34,528 nt of DNA from a virus: positions 1 through 34,528 of IMG/VR virus record IMGVR_UViG_3300007276_000143, one strand, 5' to 3'. Both the position numbers and the translations under genes were made by a program. The stretch's first letter is position 1. Each line of letters starts with the position of its first letter. The notes below the pieces were generated by a model that was given only the letters and a program-made list of their open reading frames with translations, had not been told where the DNA came from and did not search any database. Positions 1-11,900 of this stretch are shown here, piece by piece.

Positions 1-2
1 CT

Positions 3-2915
3 AATTTAGAAGAAAGTAATTTAGGTTCTGGTACAATTCCAGCAATGCAAACAAATAACAAAGAAGTTCATATAGGTTTAGGGCAAACTAAAGATGCTAA
101 ATGGGTAGGTAATATACCTTATGGTCAATTTGGAGGTTCTGTTCCAAGTGGATTACAATCAGAAAATGCTGAATTAGTATCACCTAGTCCTTTTCCACTT
201 ATGCACACTATTGTAAATGACGCATCTAATACGTATGTATATGGAATAAGTCAAAATGGAAATTATGTTTATAAATTTGATGTTACACAAACAAGGTTAG
301 TAAAAAGGTCGTCTTATTACTTTACTAAAACAAGAGCTATGTGTTTAGCAAGTGATGGAAATCTTTGGGTGTTAGATGAAGTAAGTGGTCTTATAAAAAT
401 TATAAAAATTGATACTGAGGAAATGGATGCTTCAATAATTTCAAGCGTAGCTAGTTTTCCAAATGATGATTTAGTAACTGATTGTATTGATATTGATAAT
501 CATTTATGGATTAGTTGTCAAAAAACAATATTATTTGATGATACAGGGTCAGCTAGAAAAGGATTTTTATATAATGTTTTAAAATCATACATAGTAAGTG
601 GTGCAACAATAGCGTCAGGAACTTCAACAGGTAATATAACAGATAGAACGCCTTGGTTAGGTGAAGCTAGTAATCCATCAACAGAAGGCAATTGGGTAAA
701 AGCTAGTGATAATAGTGCTGCTTTATTTCAATTTGCCATTCCAAAATTACCATTAAGTGAACCTCCAAGTAGTGAAGGGTATTGTGGAATACTTATGAGA
801 GTGACTTTGCCAAGTGTTGGTAATGACTCAGTAAAATTTAGAAAAAATGGAGGTTATAGCAATGCAGGTACTTGGTTTTATCAATTATTAAAACATGACC
901 ATACTGCAAATAGTTCTAGTTCTAAAGCAGATGGTGGAAGTGGGGGTAAAGTTTTTGTACTTTCTTCTACAACAACAGCAGTTGCAGATTTATACCAATT
1001 TAAAGGACATGATAGATCAAATAAATTAACTCTTACTGAGCTAGGAAATGTAGGTACTGCTAGTTTACATCATATTACTAAAGTTCCATTTAGCACAACT
1101 AATGGCGGCAATCTAAGTAAGTCACTTGCTTCTGGAAGTAGAAGTTTAGCTAATGCAGTTGTAGATGGAACAGGAGATGTATATAACATATTTTCTACTT
1201 CTAATTTGCCAAGATGGGCAACTTTGTCTGGAGGTACAGTAACTGCAAAATTAGAAAGTGAAGTAGATTTATCATTTTCAGTAAATACAGACGTAGGAAC
1301 ATTAAACTCTTCTGATACTCATTTTTATGCTACTTCTTTTATTTATGATGGGTATCAAGAATCTCCCTTATCTCCTTGGGAAAAAGAAAATTGTTTAAGC
1401 TCTGGCTCAACTGAATCAATAGACGTAACAATTAATTTATATGTAACTAATTTAAGTAAACGTGTTAGTCATGTAAATATCTATAGGTCTACATCAAGTG
1501 GTACTACTGCTACCCCAACTGGATTTTTTAGATTAATAAAAACTGTTTCATTAAAATATGGATGGCTAAATACAGATACGAGTACAACTAATCCTGATTG
1601 GGGAAATTTTTATACTAAAACTATTCTTGATACTGGTGTTTCTTATGCATCTTATGAATCTAGAACAGGTATATCAGAAGCTTTATTTAATACAATACCT
1701 AAATATGGACTTAGTGCTAAGGTAAATAATTTTTTATACATAACAGATTGTTCGCATATAGATATAGATGATGCAACTAATTATCTGTTTAAATCTAGAC
1801 CATTTAACTTTGATCAATTTAATTGGGCTAAAGACTTTTTATTATTACCTAGTAAAGCAACTGCAATGGAATCGTTTAATGGCAGATTGTATGTGTTTTC
1901 TGAAAATGAGACATACGTAGTTAATCCAGATGGTATGTATATAGAAGATACTATAAAAGGCATAGGGTGTAGAAATCAGAATGGAGTAGTGTCTTCAGAA
2001 ATAGGTATGTGTTTTATAGATAAGAATAGTATCTATTTACATAATGGACAGGGCATTAATGACATTGGAGCTAAGATTAAAAAAGCTCATCAAATAGATG
2101 ATACTTATAATTCATATTCATCTTTAGAAAAACTATGCAATTATAGTACTAATGATTACTCTGGAGATATTGTAGCTACCTATGATTCACATCGTAAGGC
2201 TTTTTGTTTTTTTTACACTTATAAATATACTACATCAACTAGTTTTACACATAGTTGCAATCTAACTAATAATGATACTATTGTAACATCTGATGTTGCA
2301 AATTCAAATATAGCTCCAAATCAAATAGTAACAGGAAGTCATATACCTGCAGATACAATAGTTGCTAGTGTAGATAACGACCAAAGATTTGATTTAAGTA
2401 AAAATGCTACATCTAGTGCTGTGTCAACGCTTACATTTACAACAATTACATATTATTATGTTCCTCAATGTTTGGTTTATACAATGCCTAAAAATAGATG
2501 GGATGTATGGAATAGAACTAATAGCAGTACAACTACAGATTTTAATACGTATGGTGCAGTACATGGCAAAAACAATGAGTTATTAGTATCTGATACAGAC
2601 AATGGATTAATTCAACCTTTTGACCCTAAAAGTTCTACAAGGTTAGATAATTTTAAATGGTATAGTAAAAAATTTACAATGGGTGAGTCTACTACAGATA
2701 AAAAATTATATAAAGTCGAAATATTATCTGAAGATAATACCCCTACAATTACAGTAAATACTGCTGAAAACAGTACTAGTTATACAGCGTTAACAAATAA
2801 AAAAATATCACGCCATGCACAAGTAAAAATTGCAGTTACTGGTGATTCAAGTGCAACGATAGATGCATTACGACTTGTGTTTAGAAGACTAAGAAGAACA
2901 AAGGCTATGACGTGA
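3..2915 (+). CDS. Tail nozzle/stabilisation-like beta-rich protein, 5' end outside window
   Basis: The reading frame is open to the first base of the window. The first ATG (base 45) has no ribosome site, so the gene very probably begins upstream; at least 970 residues are present. The product is Ser/Thr/Asn-rich and beta-rich. Its middle part (about residues 560-690 counted from the ATG at 45) has the pattern FNGRLYVFSEN...NPDGMY...GIGC...DKNSIYLHNGQGI, which recalls the propeller-like tail hub, nozzle or stabilisation proteins of podoviruses (P22 gp10, T7 gp12 type). It is first in the virion block and its stop overlaps the next gene's GTG start. Family assignment is by pattern only; tail identity is fairly likely, exact role is not. 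Confidence 0.55.
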   Translation, partial: NLEESNLGSGTIPAMQTNNKEVHIGLGQTKDAKWVGNIPYGQFGGSVPSGLQSENAELVSPSPFPLMHTIVNDASNTYVYGISQNGNYVYKFDVTQTRLVKRSSYYFTKTRAMCLASDGNLWVLDEVSGLIKIIKIDTEEMDASIISSVASFPNDDLVTDCIDIDNHLWISCQKTILFDDTGSARKGFLYNVLKSYIVSGATIASGTSTGNITDRTPWLGEASNPSTEGNWVKASDNSAALFQFAIPKLPLSEPPSSEGYCGILMRVTLPSVGNDSVKFRKNGGYSNAGTWFYQLLKHDHTANSSSSKADGGSGGKVFVLSSTTTAVADLYQFKGHDRSNKLTLTELGNVGTASLHHITKVPFSTTNGGNLSKSLASGSRSLANAVVDGTGDVYNIFSTSNLPRWATLSGGTVTAKLESEVDLSFSVNTDVGTLNSSDTHFYATSFIYDGYQESPLSPWEKENCLSSGSTESIDVTINLYVTNLSKRVSHVNIYRSTSSGTTATPTGFFRLIKTVSLKYGWLNTDTSTTNPDWGNFYTKTILDTGVSYASYESRTGISEALFNTIPKYGLSAKVNNFLYITDCSHIDIDDATNYLFKSRPFNFDQFNWAKDFLLLPSKATAMESFNGRLYVFSENETYVVNPDGMYIEDTIKGIGCRNQNGVVSSEIGMCFIDKNSIYLHNGQGINDIGAKIKKAHQIDDTYNSYSSLEKLCNYSTNDYSGDIVATYDSHRKAFCFFYTYKYTTSTSFTHSCNLTNNDTIVTSDVANSNIAPNQIVTGSHIPADTIVASVDNDQRFDLSKNATSSAVSTLTFTTITYYYVPQCLVYTMPKNRWDVWNRTNSSTTTDFNTYGAVHGKNNELLVSDTDNGLIQPFDPKSSTRLDNFKWYSKKFTMGESTTDKKLYKVEILSEDNTPTITVNTAENSTSYTALTNKKISRHAQVKIAVTGDSSATIDALRLVFRRLRRTKAMT

Positions 2916-3163
2916 TAAGTAAAAAACGTTCACAAAAAGTAAACGATAACAATTTACAAAGAGTTGTAGACAAGATTTATGATGATTTAAACGAGCTTAT
3001 TAGTGCAGTAAATAGTAAAGATACTGTTACTGATAAAGAAGAATCGTCAGGTAAAGAAGGTGACATTAGAGTAGTTAAATCTAACGATGGAACATCTTAT
3101 GAAATTCAAGGACGTACAAGCGAAGGTTGGGCTAAAACGTCATTAACATTAAATAACGAATAG
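2912..3163 (+). CDS. Small conserved-type tail-region protein
   Basis: This 83-residue protein starts at GTG, which shares bases with the TGA of the tail gene before it (translational coupling), and ends directly against the next ATG. It is charged and helical at the N-terminus (about residues 1-50) and ends in a short beta-type segment with GKEGDIRV and EGWAKTSL. That tail pattern is seen in small phage structural proteins placed after tail genes, but I cannot name the family. Position and coupling suggest a minor virion or assembly protein. Confidence 0.7.
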   Translation: MISKKRSQKVNDNNLQRVVDKIYDDLNELISAVNSKDTVTDKEESSGKEGDIRVVKSNDGTSYEIQGRTSEGWAKTSLTLNNE

Positions 3164-3991
3164 ATGCCAGTAAGTACAAATACAGGAGCTTTATTAAGCT
3201 TACCTAGTTCATCAGGAACAGGTAATATAATAAGAGGGGGTATAAACAACCCTATAGCATTACCTGCTGTACAAGCAATTGGCACATCAACAGGAGCAGG
3301 TAGTATGGGAAGTTTATTAGGAGCAGTAGGTTTAGGAGTAGGTGCGTTAGGAGCAGGTTTAGGTTTATATAATTCAATTAGAAATAAACCTAAAAATATA
3401 AATCAAGATTTTAGTTTTGATTTACAGCAATCGCAATACAATCCAAACCAAGCATTAACAAATAATATGAATAGTATGTCAGGATTAGGGCAAGAATTTA
3501 GTCAAAATTATAGAAATTTTTTAAATCCTAATTCTACCTATAACAATAGGCAGTTTGATATGTTAAGAAGAAATGTTGGTGATATGCAAAATCAAACTAT
3601 GAATAATATGAATGCAGCGATGGCTGCTAGAGGTATTACAGGCATGAGTGGTGTATATGATAGCATAACTAACAGACAAGCAGGTGATCAATTTGCACAA
3701 GGACAACTAGGTATAATGAATCAAGGTGCGCAATTAGGGCAAGCTTTTGGTGGAATGGCATTGAATGCTTATGGACAAGCTGGTCAATTAGCTGGTCAAA
3801 TGGACGCTAGAATGTTGCAAAATACTCAGTTTAACACAACAAATCAAAATGATTACAGTCAGTATTTAAGAACTTCTGCTTATAATCAACAAGTTCAAAA
3901 TCAAAATGCACGAGCATCACACAGTAATAATTTAACTAATAATTTATTTAATCTTGCAGGAGCAGGATTAGGTATGGGGAGACCAGCGTAA
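3164..3991 (+). CDS. Probable internal/ejected virion protein, Gln/Asn/Gly/Ala/Met-rich
   Basis: The 275-residue product has a Ser/Gly-rich start, a hydrophobic Gly/Ala/Leu segment at about residues 43-68, then a long low-complexity region rich in Gln, Asn, Met, Ala and Gly, and a short hydrophobic Gly-rich end. This composition (one membrane-active segment plus flexible Q/N-rich sequence) is typical of podoviral ejection or internal core proteins such as T7 gp14 or P22 gp7/gp20. No enzymatic motif is visible. Its stop overlaps the next start (TAATG). The ejection role is inference from composition and position next to the giant virion protein. Confidence 0.6.
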   Translation: MPVSTNTGALLSLPSSSGTGNIIRGGINNPIALPAVQAIGTSTGAGSMGSLLGAVGLGVGALGAGLGLYNSIRNKPKNINQDFSFDLQQSQYNPNQALTNNMNSMSGLGQEFSQNYRNFLNPNSTYNNRQFDMLRRNVGDMQNQTMNNMNAAMAARGITGMSGVYDSITNRQAGDQFAQGQLGIMNQGAQLGQAFGGMALNAYGQAGQLAGQMDARMLQNTQFNTTNQNDYSQYLRTSAYNQQVQNQNARASHSNNLTNNLFNLAGAGLGMGRPA

Positions 3992-4632
3992 TGATAATAC
4001 CACAAATGCAACAGCGTTACACAGGCTACAGTTCTGAAGGTTCTGGTAATTTATTAAATGCAGTTATGAGAAGAAGACAGCAAGATTTAAATTATAAAGC
4101 TAGAATGAAAGAAGCAGAAGCTAGAGATAAACAATTTAAATATGCTATAAGTCGTGATAAAAAAGCAGATGAAGATTTAGAAAAATCTAGAAAAGCTAAT
4201 GAGCAATTAGCTATGGCTTTAACTACTAGAAAAAAAACTGAAGAAAATTATGAAAAATATAAACGTAATGAAGATTCTTATAAAGATAGTCAAACTAATT
4301 TTAATAATGTAAGTTTTATGAATTTACTTGAAAATGCTACGTTACCAGGAATGATTAGTGGTTTAGGTAAAAGCATGGCTCATAAATTAGGATTTATAGA
4401 TGACCCATATCCAGACAGGTTAGATTTAAGTGAGTGGGCTTATAATAATATAGTAAAAAGTGACGAAGATTTTAGAGATGAGTTTGATAAAAAAACAGGT
4501 GGCGCTCCACAAATTTACGAACCACAATACAATCCTTATGTTAATGACCCTGCATTAAAAGAACAGTATTTTAATCAGTTTGGTGGGTCAGGTTATACAT
4601 TTGGTAACCAACCAACAATTACAATTAAATAG
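3991..4632 (+). CDS. Charged helical virion-region protein, unknown function
   Basis: I do not recognise this 213-residue protein. Residues about 27-95 are very rich in Lys, Glu, Arg and Asp with heptad-like spacing and should form a long helix or coiled coil. Residues about 100-140 hold a mildly hydrophobic stretch (MNLLENATLPGMISGLGKSM). The C-terminus is Pro/Tyr/Asn-rich (EPQYNPYVNDP). It starts on the overlapping TAATG of the gene before it, so both are probably made together. An internal or ejection role fits the neighbourhood, but nothing in the sequence proves it. Confidence 0.6.
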   Translation: MIIPQMQQRYTGYSSEGSGNLLNAVMRRRQQDLNYKARMKEAEARDKQFKYAISRDKKADEDLEKSRKANEQLAMALTTRKKTEENYEKYKRNEDSYKDSQTNFNNVSFMNLLENATLPGMISGLGKSMAHKLGFIDDPYPDRLDLSEWAYNNIVKSDEDFRDEFDKKTGGAPQIYEPQYNPYVNDPALKEQYFNQFGGSGYTFGNQPTITIK

Positions 4633-4641
4633 GATATTAAA

Positions 4642-5289
4642 ATGGATTATAAAAAAGTAAGAGAACTTATTGAGGATTATAACAAAACTCCTAGTAAGTA
4701 TAATGACCAAGAAGCAGAAATGATTGCATTGTTAGCTGCTAAAACAGGTAATAAATTTAAAAGAGAATCGAAACCTTTAAAAAATTTAGCTTTTTCATTA
4801 GGAAATACAGCAACATTAGGATTACTTCCTAATTCTTTAAAGCCTCGTTCAAGAGGTGAAACTGTTTATGGACAAACTGCTATTGATGCTATAGCAAGTG
4901 GATTTGGTTCATTAGCTGGTATAGGTGTAGGTGGAATTGGTTTATATAAAGGTGCAAAAGGAGCTGGCAGAGCTATTGATGCAGTAAGAAGAAAAGCACA
5001 GGAAATGAGTATGGCTGGTCAAAATATAGGAGCTGTAAGTAATTTACCTTTTCCTCAAACTTTTAGACAATATTCTAGAGGTGGATTTAAAGATAGAATG
5101 AGAGATATAGGTAGTAGAGCTAGAGATTTTTATAGAGACAATGAAGATATTTTTACTTATGGTGGTGGTGGTGCTGCTATTGGTTTAGCTTTGCAGTCTG
5201 AAGATAGAGAAACTCAAGAAATGTTAGAGCAAATGCAACAAATGGGTATAGCTCCTACTTCTGAACGCCCAAGAAATGTAATGTATTAA
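4642..5289 (+). CDS. Virion protein sharing its N-terminal module with the giant polymerase-like protein
   Basis: This is a 215-residue protein with an AGGA ribosome site. Residues 5-60 match the first 65 residues of the giant protein two genes downstream: both read KV..LI..Y...P...ND......LA...G..FKR, then a Gly/Leu segment and a P-R/T-x-GE motif. Residues about 85-110 are a Gly/Ile/Leu-rich hydrophobic stretch (GIGVGGIGLYKG), and a second glycine-rich hydrophobic segment lies near residues 172-185. The C-terminus is Gln/Met/Glu-rich. The shared module suggests a common sorting signal, for example packaging into the internal core or ejection. No catalytic motif is visible. The stop overlaps the next ATG. 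Confidence 0.65.
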   Translation: MDYKKVRELIEDYNKTPSKYNDQEAEMIALLAAKTGNKFKRESKPLKNLAFSLGNTATLGLLPNSLKPRSRGETVYGQTAIDAIASGFGSLAGIGVGGIGLYKGAKGAGRAIDAVRRKAQEMSMAGQNIGAVSNLPFPQTFRQYSRGGFKDRMRDIGSRARDFYRDNEDIFTYGGGGAAIGLALQSEDRETQEMLEQMQQMGIAPTSERPRNVMY

Positions 5290-5978
5290 TGCATCAGCAA
5301 GAGCATCAAGGAAATAGTTTTACTGATAGATTAGGTACGCAGTTACCTATATATGCTACTGGAATTGGTGGTAATTTATTAAACGTTTTAATGCAAAATC
5401 GCTTAAGTGGTTATGATGAGTCATTTACAAGTGAATTAGCTAGAAATGCAAAAGCACAAGATCCTCGTTTAAAAATAAATCAATATAGAAGTTCTGGCAA
5501 TCCTTTTGAAGATATGATGAAAGGTAATGCAAACGCATATAACCCTAGTCAGAATAAAGCATCGTTTGCTAGGGGTGGATATGGATTTGCTGCTCATGAA
5601 TTAGGACATGCAGAACAATATAGAAATCCAAATTATAAAAGGTTAAAACCTGTAATGATGGCTTCTAGAGTTGCAACACAACTTAACCCAGCATCTTTAT
5701 TAGCTATGTTAGCTCCTAATGAAGAAGTAGCATCTACTGCTGCTAATATAAATTTAGCAACTTCTTTGCCTATGTTAGCTGAAGAAATAGATGCTAGTAG
5801 AAGAGGGGCTAGGTTAATTAAAAATACAAAAGCTTTTGGTAAGATGAGTAAAGCATCTAAATTACTAGCATTAGCTAGACCATTTGCAGGTCTACCTAGT
5901 TATTTAATAATGGGATTATTACCATATTTACAAGTACAGGCTTCTAAAAAAGCTGGTGATTATGAAGGAACATATTAA
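5289..5978 (+). CDS. HELGH zinc-metallopeptidase-like virion protein
   Basis: This 229-residue protein contains HELGH at residues 103-107, set in GGYGFAAHELGHAEQ. The HExxH motif supplies two zinc ligands (H103, H107) and the catalytic Glu (E104). A possible third ligand is a Glu in APNEEVAS about 35-40 residues later. Two C-terminal hydrophobic segments (near 130-160 and 195-220) could bind membrane. Known families with this motif are zinc proteases; the substrate here is unknown and could be a virion protein or a host envelope component. The gene starts on a TAATG overlap and directly precedes the giant protein. A second HELGH protein follows the giant gene. Confidence 0.65.
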   Translation: MHQQEHQGNSFTDRLGTQLPIYATGIGGNLLNVLMQNRLSGYDESFTSELARNAKAQDPRLKINQYRSSGNPFEDMMKGNANAYNPSQNKASFARGGYGFAAHELGHAEQYRNPNYKRLKPVMMASRVATQLNPASLLAMLAPNEEVASTAANINLATSLPMLAEEIDASRRGARLIKNTKAFGKMSKASKLLALARPFAGLPSYLIMGLLPYLQVQASKKAGDYEGTY

Positions 5979-8900
5979 TTGTCAGATTATTACCAAGGTT
6001 TAAAAGTACAAGACCTAATAAATACATATCGCTCTAACCCTGATATGTTTAATGATGACCAGCTTGATGTGCTGGAAGAATTAGCAAAACAACAAGGCGT
6101 AAATTTTAAAAGACTAGAAAGTAATTTTAGTTTAAGAAGAGCATTTCAACAAGCTCAGTCTGGTTTTATTGAAGGCTTAACTACAATGGATTTAATTCCT
6201 AGAGAACCTCGAACAACAGGAGAGGCAATCTTTAGGCAATTAGGTCATTTAGCTGGTTTTGCTCCTAGTATAATGAAAGCTCCATTATCTCTATTTGCTA
6301 AATACAGCGGTTCACGTTTATACAGAGCAGTAGATGCTGGTATTAATTTATTAGATAAAGTTTCATTACCTATGGTTGCATCTAGGGCAGTTAAAAAAGA
6401 TGTGGGTAAATTAATAGATAATGTTGGTGGAGACGTAGCAAATTATTTAAGAGCAGGTTCTGTTCAAAGACAAATATTGGAAGAAGGTTTAGGGCTTGGG
6501 GCTGCTAGTGCAGTAAGTAGTGTTTGGAAAGGTCAAGATGAAATGGCTGATGCATTTGTTGGGGGTGCTGTGGCAGGTGGTGTATTTGGAGGTATAGGAA
6601 ATTTTGTATCTGTAGGTAATTTATATAAAGGTACTCCAGAACAAGTAGATAAAGCTAACAAAATGTTAAGAGCAGGTGTAGCATCTGCTTTTATGGGATT
6701 GCCTAGTACCCTTAGAGAAGAACCAGCAGAACAACAAATATATAATTATTTATTAGGTGGATTTTTTGGTTATAACACCAGACCAGCTTATGAAAAAGAA
6801 GCATCTAATTGGTACACTAAAGACAATACTTATTCTAGAGATATAAGAGATGTTATGAATCCTAAAAGGTCAAGTGATTTTAATAAGTTAGATAAAAAAG
6901 CTCAAGATTATATATTATATGATGCACCTATATCTAAAGATATTGGAGAAGCAGAATTTGGAAATGGTGTATCAGGTGCTGGTGGAGAAGCATTAAACTG
7001 GTTAAGAAGAAATTATCCAGAGATAAACCATGAGCAAGATGCAATAAAAAGATTGCAAGAAAAAAATCCAAGTTTTGGAGATGGTAGTGACCCAATAGGT
7101 GACCAAAAATTATTAAAGGATAGATACAGCGAAACAGCAGATTTATTTTATACTAGAGATGTATTAGACGAATTTAAAAAAGTAATAGTAGTAAATAAAG
7201 ATATACCTAATGATGAAAAAATAGATACTACTGATAGTGCAGTTATTAAACCTAATGAAGAAACTAAAGCATTAACTCAGATAATATATAAAGACGTATC
7301 TGATAAATACTCTACACCAGATGCATTGCAAGATTCTATTTCTGATGTAACAAGGAAAAGTTACAATTCTGAAACAGGGGTTAGAGAAATAGAAGTTTTT
7401 GCAGAAGGTATGAAAAATATATTAGGTGATAAATTATTTAATAAATATGAGGCTAGATTAAAAAAGAAATGGTATCACGATACTACTCCTGTTCAAAGCG
7501 TATTGTTTTTAAAAGAACAAAATACTGGATTAATAGATGTAACTGAAGTTAAAAATCAAGAAGTAGAAAGAGTATCATTAGGAGAATCTTATTATAATTT
7601 ACCTATAAATAATTTATGGTTTGGTGGTCAAGGTAGATTTAAAATGATTACACATCTTCAAAATAAAGATGGTTCATTACATAAATTGTTTACTCAAAAA
7701 AATGATATGGGCATAGTGTCTCATGAGATTGATAATCTTAAAAGATATGATATTGATAAGGGATTAGAGTCTCAAGGCATGTATTTGTATAGTGGTATAA
7801 AAGACAAAACAGCTGGAATAGCTGCTCCTTTAATAGACAATTTTGGAGGAGTTGTTTATACTAAAGACAATATATTAGACTTATTAAGTGTAAATAGTGA
7901 TAGAAAATTAATGGAATCATTTTACAATGATATGCTTGTAAAAGATTTTAAAGAATCTGGTATGCCAGAAAAAAATAAATCAGATGTAGCTGCTTTATTT
8001 GAACGTAAATTTGTATCAAATGTTTTACATGATGCTATTTTAAATAATTTTATATCAGAACAAAACCCAAGGGATCTTTCTAATATACATTTATTACTAA
8101 ACAAAGGTTATGCTAAATCTGTAGCAGATTATAATAAACGTATGCAATTGTATGCAGATAGGTCTGCAGAAGCTAGTGCATTAAGCTTTATAAATAGTAG
8201 ACCATCTGGTATGATGAGACTTGTTATTGTTAATGATATAGATACTACAGGTAATAGTGATACTGATGGTGGTATTATAGCAAGGCACGCTATGTTTGAT
8301 GATACTGTAAAAGCATTTGGATTCCATCCACAAGCAGGGCATTTAAAACCTGTATTTGCAGGACAAATTGGTAATAACGCTTTATTAACTAAATCATTAT
8401 TACAAAGAGCAGATAAAAATTGGAATAAATGGATGATGGACAATGATATAGATTTTGTTGTTTTTGATAGCTCTGCAAAGTTAAGAGGCACATTACAATC
8501 TAATTTATTAGAAGTAGGTGACCCTAATGAAAAATCATTAAAACCTATGCAATTTAACAATCCCAATGTTTCTGTTTATGATTTACCTTTAAACGCAATG
8601 CGTATTAATACAGGAACATATGAAGACCCTGTAAAAGCTGTAAGTGGTGCAACTGCTCCATTACAGAATTTTAATACATCTAGTGATTATAATTTTTTAA
8701 ACTTTGCTGATTTATATTATGATAGTTTTATAGAGCCTAGTTTAAAAGGTAGCGAAACAGCTATTGAAGCTGTTGAAAAATATAAAATAGATGGAGATAT
8801 AAAAGATTTATCTAATATAATATTATCTAAAGATGTAGGAATTTTTGAATTACCAATGGATTTTGTAAAAGAATTTGTATTACAGGAACCAACTGCAGAA

Positions 8901-11900
8901 ACAAGAGAGTTGTCTTATTTATTTTTAGATAAATTAAATAAATTAGACAGAGAAGGTTCTTTAGAGGAAGAGTTTGAATTTGATAGCGATACAGACTACA
9001 GATATTTTCACGAATCAAATCAAATGATTAATGAAGCAATGAGGGGTACATATGTTACAAGAAATACTTTATTTAAGGATAACTACCATAATTCTTTAAG
9101 AAAGTATTTAGTAAAGAGATTTATAAATCCATTTGTACCTACTGCTGCTAAATCATGGTTAAAAGCTTTTACTCCAGATATGATGCATGCAGTAGATATA
9201 GACCCAGCGAAAAAAACAAGAAATATTAGAGAAGGTGAAATATATTTAGATAATTATGCAAAAAACATTAAAGTTAATATTGAATATATACCAAAAAAAG
9301 ATTTAGAAGCTATATACCAAGGAAAATTAAATGTTTTACAAAAAAATAATAGCAAAGCTACTATGGAAGATATCAACAAGCGAGTCAATCTTGGCGAAGC
9401 TTGGATGCAATATACTAGGAACTTTTCCCCTGACAAGATTAAAGATTGGGACAAAGTTTTTAATATGCTCGTTGTTCGTGTACCTGCAGACAGTCAGTCA
9501 GGTATCAGGGTATTACGTTTCAGAGGCTTTACTAATCAGAGAGGTGTTGGTGCATTTACTCACCACACAGATAATATGTATGAAGGGGGTGCAGACAAAG
9601 ATTCAGACTCAGTTAAGATATTTCAAGGCATCAATCCAGAATTATTAGATGTTTATTCTAAGCCAGATATAGCATTTGAAAGAAAACATTGGGAGAATGA
9701 CCCTGAGTATTTAGATACAATACAAAATTTATTTAAAGATTCTGATATGAATGCTGATTTAGATGCGTATATGGGCTATAATAAAAAACAAGGTGATGCA
9801 GATTATAATAGTTCTAGAGATCTTGCTCTAGCTTTATTTAAATATAGTCCTGCACATAGACTAGAAGTAGCTAAAAAATCAGTAAGTGGTAAAGATGGTT
9901 TAGGTTTGGGTTTATCTGGTAAGATAACTATACAAGGTTGGCATGATTTTATAAATAAAAATGGTGGTTCATTTAGCTTTGATTTTAAATTACCTCCTGA
10001 TAGTCAATACTCTCCAAAAGATATTAATGAGCAATCTTATAAAGCAGATATTAAACTAAAAGATGGTAAGCTATATGGTTATGATAGATATAAAGTATTT
10101 AAAGATTTAAGTACGCTAATAGTTAATTCTAGTGCAGATGCTAGTTCTGACCCTACTATAATACCTTATACAGAATTTAGAAAGTTATTGTTTGATACAT
10201 TGTTTGAAATGACTATAACAAATAGTAAGGGGAAGATAGTAGCATCTAATTTTGGTGAAGGCTCAACTGCTGGATATGGTCAAGTGTCAAGATTTGGACA
10301 TAATACAGTTCTTGGTGCTATAGAAGATTCTAAAAGAATATTAAAAGTAAACCAAGCTAGAATGAAAATATTAGGCAATAGTGATAGCTCTATAGGTTTT
10401 TTAGGTGAAGGTGAAATAGGTAAGATTACAGTAGATTCATCTTATATAGATGATATAGGATTAGCAGTAGGACAGCGTGGTATTGTTAGAAATGATAATG
10501 ATAAATTATTTAACGTTATTAGACTAGCAAGTGATAGTAGAAATAATGCTGAATATAGAATAAGTCCATTTAAAGTATCAGAACTTTATGATTTATTTGA
10601 TTTAGGTCATACAGTAGAATTTATTAATGATAAAACTATAGCTAACTCTAATGTAGATAATCCTAATGTCAAAATTGTGCAAAAAATGCACGAAATGGGA
10701 ATTAATGTAGAAAATCTTAGTTTTAATAATATTAGACAAAATTACAAAGATACTTTAGAGTATCTTCCTATCAAACTGGTAAGTAACAAACTTACTGGTT
10801 TAAAAACTGAACAAATGATGAAGTGGATAGAGCAAAATTTAGAAATATTAGGCAATCAAGCAGATATATTAAGCTCTGGACATTTAATTAATATGTCAAG
10901 AGATAAAGACTATGGAGCTATAATGGATTTTATAGGTAAGTCTTATGGCAATATTGTATCACTTGAAACATTAACTAATGATTTTTTGGACATACATCAA
11001 GCATTGGCAGAACGTGGTATTAAAGGCAATATTATAAAAGAATTAATACCTAGGTTAAATAAAGAGAACAAAAATTTAAAACAAATGATTGTTGATTCTT
11101 CTGGTCAAAATAAGTTTATAGACCAAAGCGTTATAGATAGTGAGATTTTAAAAACATCAGGTAAGTTAGAAAAATTAGCTAGAAAATATGGTATTTTACC
11201 TGATTCTTTAATAAACTATTATCACAATTTATTATTAAGTCCTATAACAGGTATACCTAAAAAAAATAACAAATATTTTAAAAATGGTTTTTACAAAGCT
11301 ATTCATACTTCTCAATCTATACCATTTGAATTGAAAGCTAATTATTATAAAAATATAAATGAATTAGGATATAGATTACAAGACATTGGTATTAAAGATG
11401 TAACATTAAATATTGATAAAGAAAAATATAAAATGTTTAAAGATGTTGAAAAGCAACCTTTTAAAACAATGCAAGAATTTATAATGTCAGATGCTTTAAC
11501 TAAAAAAGCATATACAAAAGAAGACTTTAGGCAAGTAAAGGAATTTCAAAGGTTTTTAAAAAACAATGATTATATTAGAGATAATTTTGATGCTTGGTTT
11601 GTTAATTTTACTTCTATTTTATCAGGTAACGTAGTGCCTAGAGACTCAACTACGATGACTATAGAAGATATACACGCTATTAATAAATACTGGAAAGGTC
11701 TTCAAAGCGTAGATGGCGACATGTCAATAAAGAAAAAGTTTTATTTACTTGACCCTCGCTATTTAAGTGAAACAATGACAGGAATGGGAATGATAAATAA
11801 ATATCCATCTTATTTTGCTCCTGTTTTGACAAAGGATGGATTAGTTAACAAGCAAGTATATTTATTTACAAGTCCTATTGGTAGAATTATGAGATACCAT

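Noticed and set aside
8129-8566. Minus-strand open frame of 145 codons
   Set aside because: It is antisense to the conserved polymerase barrel region of the giant gene, has no ribosome site and a Ser/Leu-rich composition typical of antisense frames.
9331-9648. Second plus-strand frame of 105 codons inside the giant gene
   Set aside because: It overlaps the DxDxD region in another frame; the main frame carries the recognisable motif.
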